From NCBI RefSeq assembly GCF_000208865.1, contig NC_018397.1, forward strand, positions 2,046,001 to 2,110,000: a stretch of 64,000 nucleotides of DNA, read 5' to 3'. The notes beneath the pieces were generated by a model, which searched no databases, was not told the origin of the DNA, and saw only the letters and a list, made by a program, of their open reading frames with translations. The stretch is from Neospora caninum Liverpool. Taxonomy: Eukaryota; Apicomplexa; Conoidasida; Eucoccidiorida; Sarcocystidae. The position numbers were made by a program, and so were the translations under genes. Shown here one piece after another: positions 1 to 16,930 of the stretch (position 1 is its first letter; every line of letters starts with the position of its first letter).

Positions 1-55
1 GAACACTTGCGGTTCGTTTTTCCGGAAAAGGGGGATAAATCTGCGCCTCTGTGTC

Positions 56-5095
<5,040 letters not shown>

Positions 5096-6451
5096 CTTGT
5101 CAGTTTGCTTTACCAGGAAGCCACGGATGCACCCACTCAGCGGGAAAAGGCATCCTAAGTCCCGCGTTATGCCTGGCACACCAGTTGGGGATCAACCGCA
5201 CGGGTTCCTAAAGTGAAGGTGTATCTACAGACACGAGAACAACCCCGTTTCCCGTAATCAGAAGCCGAGGCGAGGCCCGAACGGAAAGCTTGTCTCTTCT
5301 CCAGCAGGCCGTCGCTCGACACTTTAGAGAGCACACCGGAGAGGCGACTGCCACCAAACAACCCAGGGAAGCTACTATACAAAAAGGAGTGGTCTGCTAG
5401 GGATAGTGCAAGCACAGACTCGCTGGCTCGTTCTTTTAGGGGAACGCAACTCCACGGCGCGTCCGGGACAGTGTTTGCGTGCATGCGGCCGCGTTCGCTC
5501 GTTTTTCTCGCGACGGCCGCGTTTTTGGTGTCCCCTGAAGCAAGAAGCTGCCCCAGAACGACATCTGGAGACTGTTCCTCTTTTCTTGGAAACCTCAGAG
5601 TTTATCTGTGGCCCATTGTGAAGAAAGGAAACGACTTTCTGCTGCACGGAAAAACGAGGCGGTGTTCCAAATGTCCGCATGCACTCCGGCGGTGTGCCTT
5701 GGCGGGCCGTGGCGAGACACGAAGATTTCGGAGACATTGCGTGTTTCTTCTTTTCGGCTCAAAGTGATGTTCAACTGCAGCTGCTGTTTTCTATGTTGAG
5801 ACTGAAGGTGGATTTCCTTTTTCCCGCACCTCCTCGATAGAGGCGGGGAGTTCACGAACACAGCGCTACCGTCGAGCGCCTTTCCGTCTCCTCACACAAA
5901 GTGTCGATGTCGACGGCTTCGTTTGTCCTCTGCCACGCACGAGACCCACACGCGATCCCCATATTCGTTTTTTCCTCCGAACTTGCCTGCTTCGACATTC
6001 TGAGACTGGAGGTCCTCTTCCACCTGAAAAAAAGAATTTCCGTCGTTCGTCTCCGGACCACACACGTCGAGACAAGGTCTCCTACCAAGCGTTTGAGTCC
6101 TCGTTCGCATTGTTCTCGTTTCCTTCCTACCTTCCCCACACACGTTTACACCGCCTTCCCTTTGGTTTGCGGTGCCCTCTTCCCGCCGTTCTTCTTGCCT
6201 CTTCTCAGCGTCGCGCCTGTTCGCCTTAGGCTTACGCCTGTCGCTGCAGTGCTCTTTTTCGGTTCGCGAGTGTAAAGACGCCATACACCTCCACCTTTTC
6301 GTTCATTTGAAATCCATCACGTGCCATTCCCCTTGATGAACGATTTGCCGCTTTTCGCCCCGGAGAGAAGAAGCTGGTGAGGCGGCGAAGACTGAGAGGG
6401 AGCGTGGACTGGCACGTTGTTGAGTAGTGTAGAATCTCTGAACTGTGCAAG
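5096..6451. promoter_or_regulatory. Divergent intergenic region between the ADH and CSN7 genes
   Basis: About 1.36 kb separates the two ATGs, which face away from each other, so both promoters and 5' UTRs should lie here. Short open frames on both strands show no family resemblance and no exon-like pattern. The stretch just before the CSN7 start (about 6000-6300) is pyrimidine-rich on the plus strand, as is common for leaders in this kind of genome. No TATA box or other defined element can be named. Confidence 0.45.
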
Positions 6452-7426
6452 ATGTCTGTGTCAACGTCACTCTCCGCTTGTTCCACCTCTTCTTCCCCGT
6501 CCGGTTCATCCTCGGAAGCCTGCATGAAAAGCTTCTGCCGCCGCCTCGACGAGGTGGGCGAGGAGCCCCGGGCCGTCGGGGAAATTCTCGTTCAAGCCCT
6601 CCTGCACCCTTCACTCTGCTTTTTCGCGGAGCTGCTCAGTCACCCGAAGATAACGCGCCTTCGGCAAGTCTCCGATGCACCTTCTGTATTTTTCGATGTG
6701 TCCCCGTCTTTCGCTCTGGGCCTTACTGAATTGTTGGCCACTGTGCAGCTGTTCAGCACGGGGACCGTCGAAGACTATCGCGGAGGGCGCGATATGCAGC
6801 GCCAAGGTCTAGTGCCGGAGGTTTCCTGCTTGGAAGAGTGTACGTCTCTTGAAGCTGCTTCCGGGCACTTCCCTGCTCTGCCTCCAGTTCTTTTGAGGAA
6901 GCTGCGGATGCTCACCACGCTGACGCTTGCCTCCTACTGTCGAGAGCTTTCTTTCGCCACCCTTGCCTCTTTACTCTCTGTGAATGAAGAAGATATTTTT
7001 CCCTGTGCGGCCTGTGAGTGGGGTGCGGCCACTGAGGCAGGGGAGGTAGGTGCAGTGCGTACACGCAGAGGTGTACATACACTCGAGGGCTGCGACCGGA
7101 CAGATGCAGTCTCAGCAGATATTCAGAGCACCGTAGCAGCAACGGCACACGTCAGTCCTCAGGAAGCTGAGGCAGTTGTCCGCGCATGCATCGCAATGGG
7201 CTGGATGAACGCCCGCATTAACCGAGAAAAACAGATTGCCTTCGTGGAGGATGTCCTGGGAAGAGATGTAAATGATACAGAGGATCTCACGATCATGGAG
7301 GAGGTACTGGACAACTTCGCACAGCGTGTCCGCAGAGCTATTCATGTGCTGAACGACAGCGAAGACATGCTTCTCCAATGTGAGCGTCAGCCCAGTGCCG
7401 ACGGGTCCTGTGAGGCGACGGCGTGA
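6452..7426 (+). CDS. CSN7: COP9 signalosome subunit 7 (PCI-domain protein), up to 324 aa
   Basis: A PCI-domain scaffold subunit of the COP9 signalosome, which removes NEDD8 from cullin-RING ubiquitin ligases. An open frame begins at an ATG after a stop-rich leader. Residues about 75-100 carry the CSN7 blocks LTELLATVQLFSTGTVEDY (CSN7 has FELLTVFAYGTYADY). LRKLRMLTTLTLASY matches KLRHLTIVSLA at the start of the winged helix. ARINREKQIAFVEDVLGRDV matches GKLDQRNQLLEVDFCIGRD. The C-terminus is shorter than animal CSN7, so a further exon after about 7379 (a gtgagc donor is present) cannot be excluded. A 117-nt stop-free stretch (7046-7162) starting gtaggt and ending cctcag lies exactly where the family has no residues and may be an intron; if so the protein is 285 aa. 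Other PCI proteins (eIF3m, proteasome lid) fit less well. Confidence 0.8.
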   Translation: MSVSTSLSACSTSSSPSGSSSEACMKSFCRRLDEVGEEPRAVGEILVQALLHPSLCFFAELLSHPKITRLRQVSDAPSVFFDVSPSFALGLTELLATVQLFSTGTVEDYRGGRDMQRQGLVPEVSCLEECTSLEAASGHFPALPPVLLRKLRMLTTLTLASYCRELSFATLASLLSVNEEDIFPCAACEWGAATEAGEVGAVRTRRGVHTLEGCDRTDAVSADIQSTVAATAHVSPQEAEAVVRACIAMGWMNARINREKQIAFVEDVLGRDVNDTEDLTIMEEVLDNFAQRVRRAIHVLNDSEDMLLQCERQPSADGSCEATA

Positions 7427-8903
7427 CCGTGTCAGGATTCAACTGGCGCCATGGGTGTCGCTTGCATTGTCATGCCGTCGCAAGCAAACTAAAGACCTGG
7501 CACGTATTCGGGTTTTTGCCGATGGAGGGGGTGAGGCTACGCATGGGTGCCAAGTGAGACAAAAGCAATGAAGCCCCGAGCGCAGACGTGGCTTTTTCAT
7601 CCCCTATCCCGTGAAAGAAAGGAGACAGGAATTCGGCAGTTGCTGGGTTTTTAGAGGAAGGGACATTCACGTGCTCCGTCGGTGTTATCTCTCTGACTGA
7701 GGCTGCGTCACTGAGAAGGCGGTCTGTTCATGCGGCGGTCAAGTGCACCTTGTACGGCAGTCGTAGAGACACGAACTCCCTAGACAGTGGAGTGAAACGA
7801 TTACGTTGCGTACCGCCTATGACGGGATTCACCTATTTCCTCTTCTACAGAGCTCACCGTCAGATGAGCTTGTTTCTCACGAAAAATATCCGCATGCAGA
7901 CACAGAGTGTATACGGGGGCGAAAACTGATTGCAAATCATTGCATGTGCCGTGGAGGTTGCGTTGTTGAACTTTTAAAAGGTTGTTTTATCGGGTCAACG
8001 GGAGCGGCTAATGCCGGGTAACCGGCGTTGCCGCTGTATTTTCCAGTAAGCGATGGACCGGAGCTTACTCTAGCGCAGAGAAAATGTGGCGAGCGATGCG
8101 TGTACCCTTTTCAAAATCTAGAAAAGACGAGGTGAGTCAGCTGCAGCAGCACCTCTGTGTCAACTGGGAAGCTTGAACACGTGAATACCGATGATGAGAC
8201 GTTTCTTTGTGTGAACGGACTGAATAGCAGCGCGCGCCTCTGCGATTGTAGGGGACAGTACACCTACATCATTGACTGGAACAGACAGTTTCTATCAGCC
8301 TGAAGACGCACTTTATTGAGTGGAAGTATAATCCCTTGAGACTGACGGTAATATGATCGCTTGATAGAGATACGAAATGCAATAGTGTCTTTCCCAGTGG
8401 CGGTAAACAAGTGGGGATTCTTCTGCTGGAAGGTGAGGCACCTGCACAACGGCGCCGTAATCTTCCATCTCCTCGTATCTCTCCTGAGTTGGATTGATCC
8501 GTCACCGACTGTCCGCTCACAGCTAAGCACGGCCATGAACAGCTGAGCCTGAGCGAATTTCTGAGTAGAATGCATACAACCCCGAGGCGTGTTCCCATAC
8601 CCTCGTACAACCTGCAGGTCTCGCAAAATACAGCCAACTCTACTGTGTTCGGATGCTCGCACAGAGAAGAACGCGACACGAAATGGAAACAAAAATGTGA
8701 GATATCCTGGAATTGCTGTTTCGAGTGTAAATTTCCCCAAGCTCGCCTGCGCGTGTTCAATCAGCCATCGAAAAAGAGTGTGAACTTTCCTCAACGGACA
8801 CCTGGCGAGCATGCTAGTAGAATTCGAAGACCCGGAAGGTAAAACCTTGCGATTTATATGTTTTCGCTCTTCTCCCAGAAAAGACAAGACGAAAACAAGA
8901 TGT
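7427..8903. other. Convergent intergenic region, no gene seen
   Basis: This is the space between the CSN7 stop and the end of the sphingomyelinase-like gene on the other strand. The open frames here (for example minus-strand 8264-8887) have no recognisable domain and no convincing splice partners. It probably holds the 3' UTRs of both neighbours. Confidence 0.5.
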
Positions 8904-11900
8904 TCACGACCTGCGGAGTGGTTGTTGGTTGTACTCGCCCATCGCCTTGGCCCGAGCCTGCTGCACTTCCTGGGCGCGCTTCATAGCGAGAGGCACTCGT
9001 GCGGGTCGGTGGACCACCTCTGATAAAGTAGAGAACACAGGACGCATGTAGACAAAACAGGAAGTCTATGAGCATGAAGTAGTGAAAGCGTAGCGTCTAG
9101 TTACTACAATACTCCTAAGAAACTCCCTGAGGCAAGGACCTAAATACCACAGACGGATGACTGTGCAGAACAAGAGTCTCGAACGCCACCCCTTCCCCGG
9201 CAACCTGAAACGATTCTCTGTCAGCTAAGCCACTTTACAACGCAGGCGGCACCGTTTTCGCACATTTCGCAGTGCCAGCAATCGGGCTGCATCTGCTGAC
9301 GCGATTCGGGGCATGTGAAGCTCACACCTGTTGCACTTGATCGTGTGGTGTGGGAGGTGTAACACTCAGCTGGACCCTCAAGTCGGAGGGAGTCAGACAT
9401 CTCCCGATCATAGTGGAAAGAGAAGTACTCTTCCCTGGAAATGTTATGACCTCTGTGGACGGAAACGCCCGAGCAAATGTGCGATTGTGCGTTTGTCTTC
9501 CAGTCGTTGCATCGCGGTTCGGGATTGTCTGTATCCTCTATTCCGTAGTTCTCCAATTCGAGTAAACGCGGTATAGAGCTATCCATGCATGTGCATTACT
9601 CACCTGGTGTGGCGATATTCTCATCTTCAGCAGGAAACCTGCTTTCAGGAAGCGCCGAGCGCAGAGGCACCTCCTCAGTTTGTGTGTCCTCAGCGTCAGG
9701 GGGCACGGCAGATTGGGGGTCATGCTCCGCAATTTTCCATCTCTGCTTTTCCTCTTCATCCGATTCAACAGTTTCTTCCGTCGTCACGGTGCCTGCCACG
9801 GTCCTGGCCTTCCATTCCGACGGTGCAGTGGTGGATGGGCGTTGCCCGGCAGCATGAGTCGGGCGCTGTCTACCAACCGTTAGGCGTCCTTTATAGCCAA
9901 ACTCCTGAACAAGGCGAGCCCGGTCTGCTGGACCAATTTCGAAGTCTCTCATAGCCGTCACGCGCCGCTGCCTCGATTGGTCGGCACCCTTGAAGTTCCG
10001 ATCTGTTGTCGGAACCTTGCTGTCAGACCTACCCGCCCCTGAATACGAGCTATTCACACAAAAGGAGTCCCCTCGAAGCAACTGCCATTTACGTGGCTTT
10101 GGAAGAGAGTCCGCTTCGACACTTGGAGCGCCTATTGTAATACGCGCACTTAGCGGCCAGTGGTCAGACAACTCAAAACCTTGTCGCTGCGCGACAATGT
10201 CCATGCCTGTACAAGGAAAGAAAAGACACGGCCTGGGACCGGCACAGTGGATGAAGACTGGAAACAGTCAACAGCACAAACAAGGAAGCAATCGAAAAGC
10301 TCCGAAAGTCTCTCCAACTCAGCCTTATTTGCCAACCTCTAGCAAAATATCAATGAACGCCCTCTCTGTCGCAAGAAGAGCTTTTCAGAAGGACCCCTTC
10401 CATGAGTCTGGTACAAGTTGTCAGCACAGCGGACACACCGCAACTGCGCTCGAATGAAGACGGACCCTTAACCCCGGCATGGCTGATATTCAGGTTCTAA
10501 AGCTTAACATGTTATAGCATGTAGCTGTTAGCCACCAGGGCAATGCCTGATGGATACCAGTTCGTACCGCTCAATGCAAGTACTATCTAAGGATCGAATG
10601 CACACTACTATCTTCATACCTCTATAAACACCTTTACCACCAGACGGTGAAATCGACATCCCCTGTACTGTGACCGTGATCGCCCCAAAAAGGGAGCGGT
10701 GGCGAGTTATGCCGTGCAAATACTGAAGCCGGGAGAAGAACTCTATCATCGCGCGTTGCAGTGATCTGGTGGACTCACAAGTTGTAATGCCTAACGACAC
10801 TGACCGTAAGTCAAGATCCATGAGCAGGAATGACACAGATTGCTGACAGTGAATGATATGGTCACATACATTGTGCAGTTGACAAGAAATCTGGGCGCCA
10901 CCCACCTAGACAGTAGATTTTCTTGAACAAAATGACCAACGAGCCATCTTTGAGAACTGGGATATCCATCTCCTCGTAATCGTCACCAATAACGACTTCG
11001 GGAGGAAAGTTTTCAACGAGATCCAAAACCTCCTGTGATGACAGCCGCACTTCATCTACAGCGAACATGTAGTCCACGCGCCCTGACAGAAACACGGAAA
11101 ATACAGCTAATCGATATGGGCAAGCAGAATTGCAACGTGTCCACGCAGATTTTTTCAGTCTCTCTAAGGATCCGTGAACGCCGTTCGCTAACTTAGTATG
11201 TAAATCATACGATCACGTAGTGTCAGGCGAATTATACCAGCCACAGATGTGAGCAACCTCACGGCCCTTGACGGCCAGGGGAGAGGGAGAGGCAAAGGAC
11301 CGCTTACCTTTGAAGGGCCAAGGATACAAGGAGTTTCCCTTCCGTAATACCGAATGCTTCTTCTTTTTCTCCGTGAAGGTTTCTTGAGTGAAATACGTGT
11401 ACTGATATGCATGATTTGGGTTATGTTCTGGGAGGAAAAGATCTCGCATGACAACATCTCCGTCCATCGTCTTCAGGCGTCGATATTGTCGTGGCGATCT
11501 ATCAGAATCAATATTGAAATCTCCACATAGAAGCATGGAGACGTCTGGCAGGAAAGAAGGAGCGACATCCGGATCAGACAGGCTTTTCATTGCGTTGATC
11601 CCGGCATCATACTGCCTCCCGAGAGACAATAGATATGCTTTCCAAGCAAGTTCCTTAATGAACTTCCTTACAGACTCGAGATTGACTCGTCGAGATTTGA
11701 CTCCGAGGATCGAGAAGTGGGTATTTAAGACAATAATCCGGTGCTTTGGGAACACAGGACTGACGTCGAGCTCGACAGCCGTCACGTTCTGGTTGGAGAA
11801 AGGCATCTGACTGCCAGAGGGAAAGTAATGGCTGGCCATGCTTATAAAGGCACACTTGCTTCGACGCCAGGCAAACCAGAGACCTCCCGTCTTCTTCCAG

Positions 11901-12947
11901 TAGAACTGCAGTGGGTCAATCATTTCGCCGACGCAAGGGAACCTGCTTCCCGATTGAGTTTGTGGAAGAATACTATGAGTCGGAAGAACGTGCGCGTTCA
12001 TAGCTGCCATATTCGTTCCCCACACTTCCTGGAGGCAGGCAATGTCATATTGAGCGGCAAGGTGGCCGACCTAGAAACAGAGACCACAGGAATTAGAAAA
12101 TAACTACGTGAAGAAAAATGTCTTAAGAAAAACAATGCTACAGCACACACACGCCTAGCCTCCCGTGCAGAGTTGCCAAGAAAAGGTGAAGTGTTATATC
12201 CTGAACCAAGAGTTGTTGCTGTTCGCCTATGCCGAAACTGCTTAACAGTCGTAGTCCTAACTCGTCTACTCTAAAGCCACAAGGCTTGTTGCCGGCAATC
12301 ACCGGGGCGAGCGCGCATTCTCGTAAGCGGCAGGGTATGAAGAGATGATTCTGCTTAATTTATCCATGGACCCTGACACAACAACAACCAGGGCCGGGCC
12401 CGTTCTACTACAAAGTGGAAACCGTACTCCAACTTAGCGTCCGAAAATGAATCTTCGCGTTCTCTTGGCCAATCTCTTTACTGCTATATGCAAAAAGGTG
12501 CAGGAAAGACCACGGGATCAGCTGCTTTCTCGTCATGACCCCTTCTAACGCGCTTCCTTCAAGACACTCCCCCTGCTGTTACAAAGGCCTTACGTCTTCT
12601 GCCCGCTGGTAAGGCCGTTTGCACGACCAGAAGGGAGCCCACAGGTAAGGGTTCCACGTTATAGACGGCGGCACAAGATAAGCGTTCAGAACAAGAATCC
12701 TCAAATTAGGGCCGTAAACCCCTTCGCTTGCATCACTAGATGCGGTACTCGAGACGCCGAAAGACATGTGGAGACTGCGAGGCCCTTCTGAACCCGAAAC
12801 ACGTGCCGCATATGCACTGTTTGACGCTTCATTGCTGCTGGTGTTGCTATTCTCTGTTCTTGCCGTATCCCATTGCGCCATCTGCGCAGTTGGAGTCTGC
12901 TGTCCCTCGGCATCTTCCTCGATGATCCAATTTTCTTCAGTACTCAT
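8904..12947 (-). CDS. Neutral-sphingomyelinase-like phosphodiesterase (endonuclease/exonuclease/phosphatase fold), 5 exons, 670 aa
   Basis: Family members hydrolyse sphingomyelin or inositol-phosphoceramide to ceramide using Mg2+. Exons: 12594-12947, 11308-12070, 10906-11082, 9604-10206, 8904-9019; total 2013 nt with every phase consistent. Fold motifs appear in order: Asn88 in LRILVLNAYL, metal-binding Glu133 in CLQEVWG, VLNTHFS with His236, CGDFNIDSD with Asp302 and Asn304, GRVDYMF (the RxDY block of neutral SMases) and catalytic Asp446-His447 in ELSDHWPLSARI. N-terminal to the fold is an acidic, Ser/Thr-rich stretch of about 80 residues. After SDHW comes a roughly 185-residue hydrophilic tail with an acidic run, then a 38-residue Gln/Arg-rich last exon. 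No membrane segment is evident in this model, though an upstream exon is possible. An ISC1-type inositol-phosphosphingolipid phospholipase C is the main alternative name. Confidence 0.8.
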
Positions 12948-13279
12948 TCTTGCAAGAAAGGAAACGGCGGACCATCGAACAAGAGAGAGCTCCTAACTGA
13001 CGAATGCGAAGATTCAGCTTTCGGAACCGCCAAGGCAGGAGCAAGGAAAGCGTTCCGCGAGGCTCGATGGGCCAACCAGACAAATGGGAGACACAACGCT
13101 ACCCACGCAGGCACAGAGAGAGACTTGGCAGCAGAGATTAGCGGGACATCCGGCTCGTCGGAGAGGCTGCGTCCATGGCGGCTTTCCTCACACTCTGTTT
13201 CTGTACCCGTTGCCGCTGCTGAGATCGACGCGGAAACCAAATTGAGAACAGGGCCGCGTGATGATAACGCACCGGACAA

Positions 13280-13640
13280 ACTCAACAGGAGAACAAGCTC
13301 CCTGTTGTCAGGAAGAAGTTATGGAGACCTGCCAACCTGCCAATAATTTTGCTTCCGTGAGAAGACTGGGCAGACCGCGGGTGCTCCCAGTATTTCGAAG
13401 CAGCAACATGATCTGCACTCTCTGCTGTCTTGGAGGGGTAGGAACGGTCCAGGCCTTGCTTCACAGCTTCCCCATTTCCAAACTCACTGATCCTGCTCTC
13501 CACAAGGAACCATTGGGTACAAAAAGAAATAGGCAAGCCACTATTGCTCGGTGTCTTCGTGACCACGATGAGACTTCGACGATCCCATGGAGAAGCAACG
13601 ATTGTGGTGTCCAGCCCTGGTTAGCTACACAAAATGAAAG
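13280..13640 (-). other. Candidate upstream exon(s) for the sphingomyelinase-like gene, or part of a separate gene
   Basis: On the minus strand an acceptor-like site near 13630 opens a frame of about 115 codons starting LDTTIVASPWDRRSLIVV, followed by WFLVESRI and a good gtgagt donor. The composition looks coding, but no family is recognised. The frame does not join unambiguously to the ATG exon at 12947. The stretch 12948-13285 also has an open minus frame with one hydrophobic segment (about 13025-13110). Confidence 0.25.
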
Positions 13641-13699
13641 ATGGGGATCTGCTGGCTGGCATCGATCCTCCCTCTTCCAAAACGATATGGCAGCTGTGT

Positions 13700-16600
13700 A
13701 AACGAAGGTGAATGAAAATCGTGTTAAGCGAGCTGACGAGGATCTCTGCAGGGCGTGCATGCAAGCATCGCTGAGGCTCCTGGCTTGAGTGGCCGTCAGC
13801 TTGGTGAGTCGTCTCAAAAGGGTATGTGTGAATCGAATGAGGCCCGCCTGCATGGCGCTCGTTCATTAACAATGAGCCATGAAGCTGCCCCATATTCTCT
13901 CCAACGTACATCTTTTACGCTTCCGTCTGTATCTCATCATTTTTTTATCGCCATCGTTCGTTAGTTTGCAGCCTCATTGATCGCATATTTACCCCGCCAC
14001 GTGGTATTGTTCAGGAGCTGTGTGCCAGCCTGAGGTTCTGTATCCGAGCCTGCCAGAGGGCTGTCGGTGCAGAATACCTGCTTACTACATGCCTTTAATT
14101 GAAAGTATATTGGTTGCCTCTTGTATCCTGGATTGTGAAAAGTGTAAAAAGAGATCCTACCCAAGGGGTGTCCAGGGGCGCGTTTGGCAGATTAGTTGAA
14201 AAACGCTTGACTTTTCTGCAGAACTACCGGGGCTGTATTTGAGTAGGTCTCTCTTTTGAGGAGCCACGAGCTGAACATTTTGTGGCGACAAAATATGGTT
14301 GGGGTTCGTGCCTTGTCAAATACATTCAACGCCAGTAGTACGTAAGCGGATCTGTGCACCACTCCAACAGCCCGCTATACAGTACGGTGCCAACTAGAAG
14401 ACAGTGTGGAAAGAAGTGGCGTGGCGAGCCCCGTAAGTCGAGGGTGGGTCTGATTGAAAGTTCCTGAATTGAATGATGATGGGGCGTCACTGATGTTCTG
14501 GCTTCCTTGTTGCATTTGAAGAAGCAGACGAAGCTGGTCGCTAACGAGATGGGCGGATGAAGATGACGAGGAATGACCAGGGAGACTGATGTAGGGAAAA
14601 AAATTTGACTTTTCTTTTTTGTCGTATCTAATTTCATGCCGACAACAATAGATCGCATAATTTGGCCGGCCTGCCGCAATGACGGAAAAAAGGAGATGAA
14701 ACCACCTACGAAGGTGAATGGCGGATGGCCTTTTCGTTTTTCTTGGCGTCGTGCATGATAAAAAAGATGCGATTCTATCCTTCTGTAACGTGCAGATTTT
14801 TTTTCTTGTGTTCGAGTCGCTCCACCCTTATGTGTTTCCTAGGTGAGCGCGACGCGCTGTCTCCAAGGAAGAAAGTTGTTTGTGCATATGCAAAGAGAAG
14901 CGATAGAGAAGCTGTGTCGGGCTCTCTACGTGTGCCGTTCTCTCTGTCCTCGTTCTTCAAAGATGTCCCTCCCCTACCCGGAAGGTTGTTTGCGAAGCAT
15001 TTCAACTTTCTTCTCATATGGTGTCTTTCCCTCTGTTGGCTCAACTTGTCTGTGTACAATATCGCAGCCAGCGTTTCTGGGTTTCGGCATCCACGTAAGG
15101 AGGATTGGCCATGGAGGTAAGTATCAAAGACAATGCAGCTTTACGAAACTCGTCTTCCTGCTTATTCAACTGCATTACGCTAGGGCTTGCCACCGTAGAA
15201 TGGGAAGACCAGATTGCATGCTCTACTGCTGGCGAGCTATGCTCTGTCAGGCTTTCCTAGACACTCCGTGCTCTGCAGCATCTTTCCTTTAACACACGAT
15301 GGCTGCCACTCTCCATATGGAGGGGTACGTAACGGTAGAAACCACAAGAATGGGGCCACCTGCAACGGCAGAGGATGCACGATTCCGAGCAGAGAGACAC
15401 GAAGCTGAGGACAGCGAATGAGGAAACACTGCAATGAAAGAAAAACAAACGCCCAGTGAATGCGATTCGACACTCGAGCAACATAAACAGGCTCCGTTCC
15501 CCCTCAAAAAACGCAGCGTCCCCACGCTTCGCTCGTCTCCCCTTCAGAGGGATCAACTGGGCAACGCAGTCGGAGACGGAAATTGACCAGAGCAGCCCAG
15601 ATTTGGCTTTCTGTCTTCCGTACAAATGGACGCCCAATCGCTGAATACCGAAAACGTAGAGCAAGCTTGCCACACATAGAGAATGAGGTAGGAAGAACGC
15701 TGGAAATGATTTTTAAAGAGAGCTAACGGATGCCATGTCGTTCTGTTTTCTCGGCAACTACTTTCGACAAGAGGGGGAACTAGGGTTTGCAGTTTCTTTC
15801 TTCTTCTCACGGGAGAGGCACACACGTCTTGCCATCTCGAGTGTCGCTGGAGGTGCTGTGTCATCAACGAAAGCGTGTTCCATCGGAGAACAGTCCCATT
15901 GGGTAACGCGTAATCAGCCACGGCATGTAGGCCTGAACGAGCTCCGTACCGACGAGACGATTGCTGGTGGGACACCCGAAGACGAGAGGGAGCCTTAGGA
16001 GGGATCAATGGCTGACTTGGACGAAAATCGGAATTTGCCTCTCGGTACGAACGAAGGAAATTTGTCAAATACTGGAACTGACGCGAACAATTCCGAAAAA
16101 CGCGCTACTCAGGTCGGAGACCATGTGAAACCGCTGATCCAGCGTGATGCGCCGTCTCTACCGTAGCGCGAAGTCGCGTTTGCCGTCGGTGTCTCCGGTA
16201 ACTCTCGCCCATCCCGAATGTGGATGTTGTCGGCAAACAGAAAAGACAGTTCATCCCCTTTTTCTCTAGAGTTCGTCTTACCTTTGTCCGTTGCTTTCTG
16301 CCCCGTTCTGTCCCGTTCCTTCGCCTCCACGGAGTTCGACTGTGTGCCACCGATTTCCCCTCTCTTCCAGCCTTTGTCTTGATATTGCAGCCGTTGCGGC
16401 GACGCCTCTTTTGGTCAGAACTGGCCCAGCCGTTGCTTTGCGTATTTTCCTCCAAGAAAACCTTATGAGTTTACCCAGGAGTCATCTGTGTTGTTCCCGT
16501 TTTGCAGGGACAAATGCAGCTCCCAGCGCACTTCCGTCGTGTGTCTTTCCTTGTGCCGCTCTGTCTGCCTACGACGACGAATCCAGCCGAGTTGATTTGA

Positions 16601-16930
16601 AGTGAATGAATGCGCACGGACTCTGTTCAAGCAGAGAGATTCGATTCGCTTCTATTTTGGCTGCACCAATGCGGTCATCCGACAATCCATGCACTTCTTT
16701 AAGCGTTTTGAACTGCCCCAAGATGCGCATGGGACCTTTACCGGGGTAGTCCTGTAAGCCCGTACTACGTTTATCACGGGACTCGAAGAGTGCGTATGAC
16801 GGTTCACACATTGACGACCCAGAGAGGGATCCGTCAGCGCACGTCAGTGTCTCTCAACTTCTTTGGGACCACAGGGCAGGGAACATACTTTTTTTTTGAA
16901 GCAGAACGTGTTAACTGGTGAATCCAAGCT
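13700..16930. other. Gene-poor divergent region, no confident coding sequence
   Basis: About 3.2 kb lies between the sphingomyelinase-like gene (minus) and the PTAR1-like gene (plus). Open frames of 80-170 codons occur on both strands (for example minus 15553-16068, plus 14725-15120) without domains. A splice-like pattern on the plus strand (acceptor near 15064, gtaagt donor at 15118, acceptor near 16506) could mark 5' UTR exons of the downstream gene. Otherwise nothing definite is seen. Confidence 0.4.
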
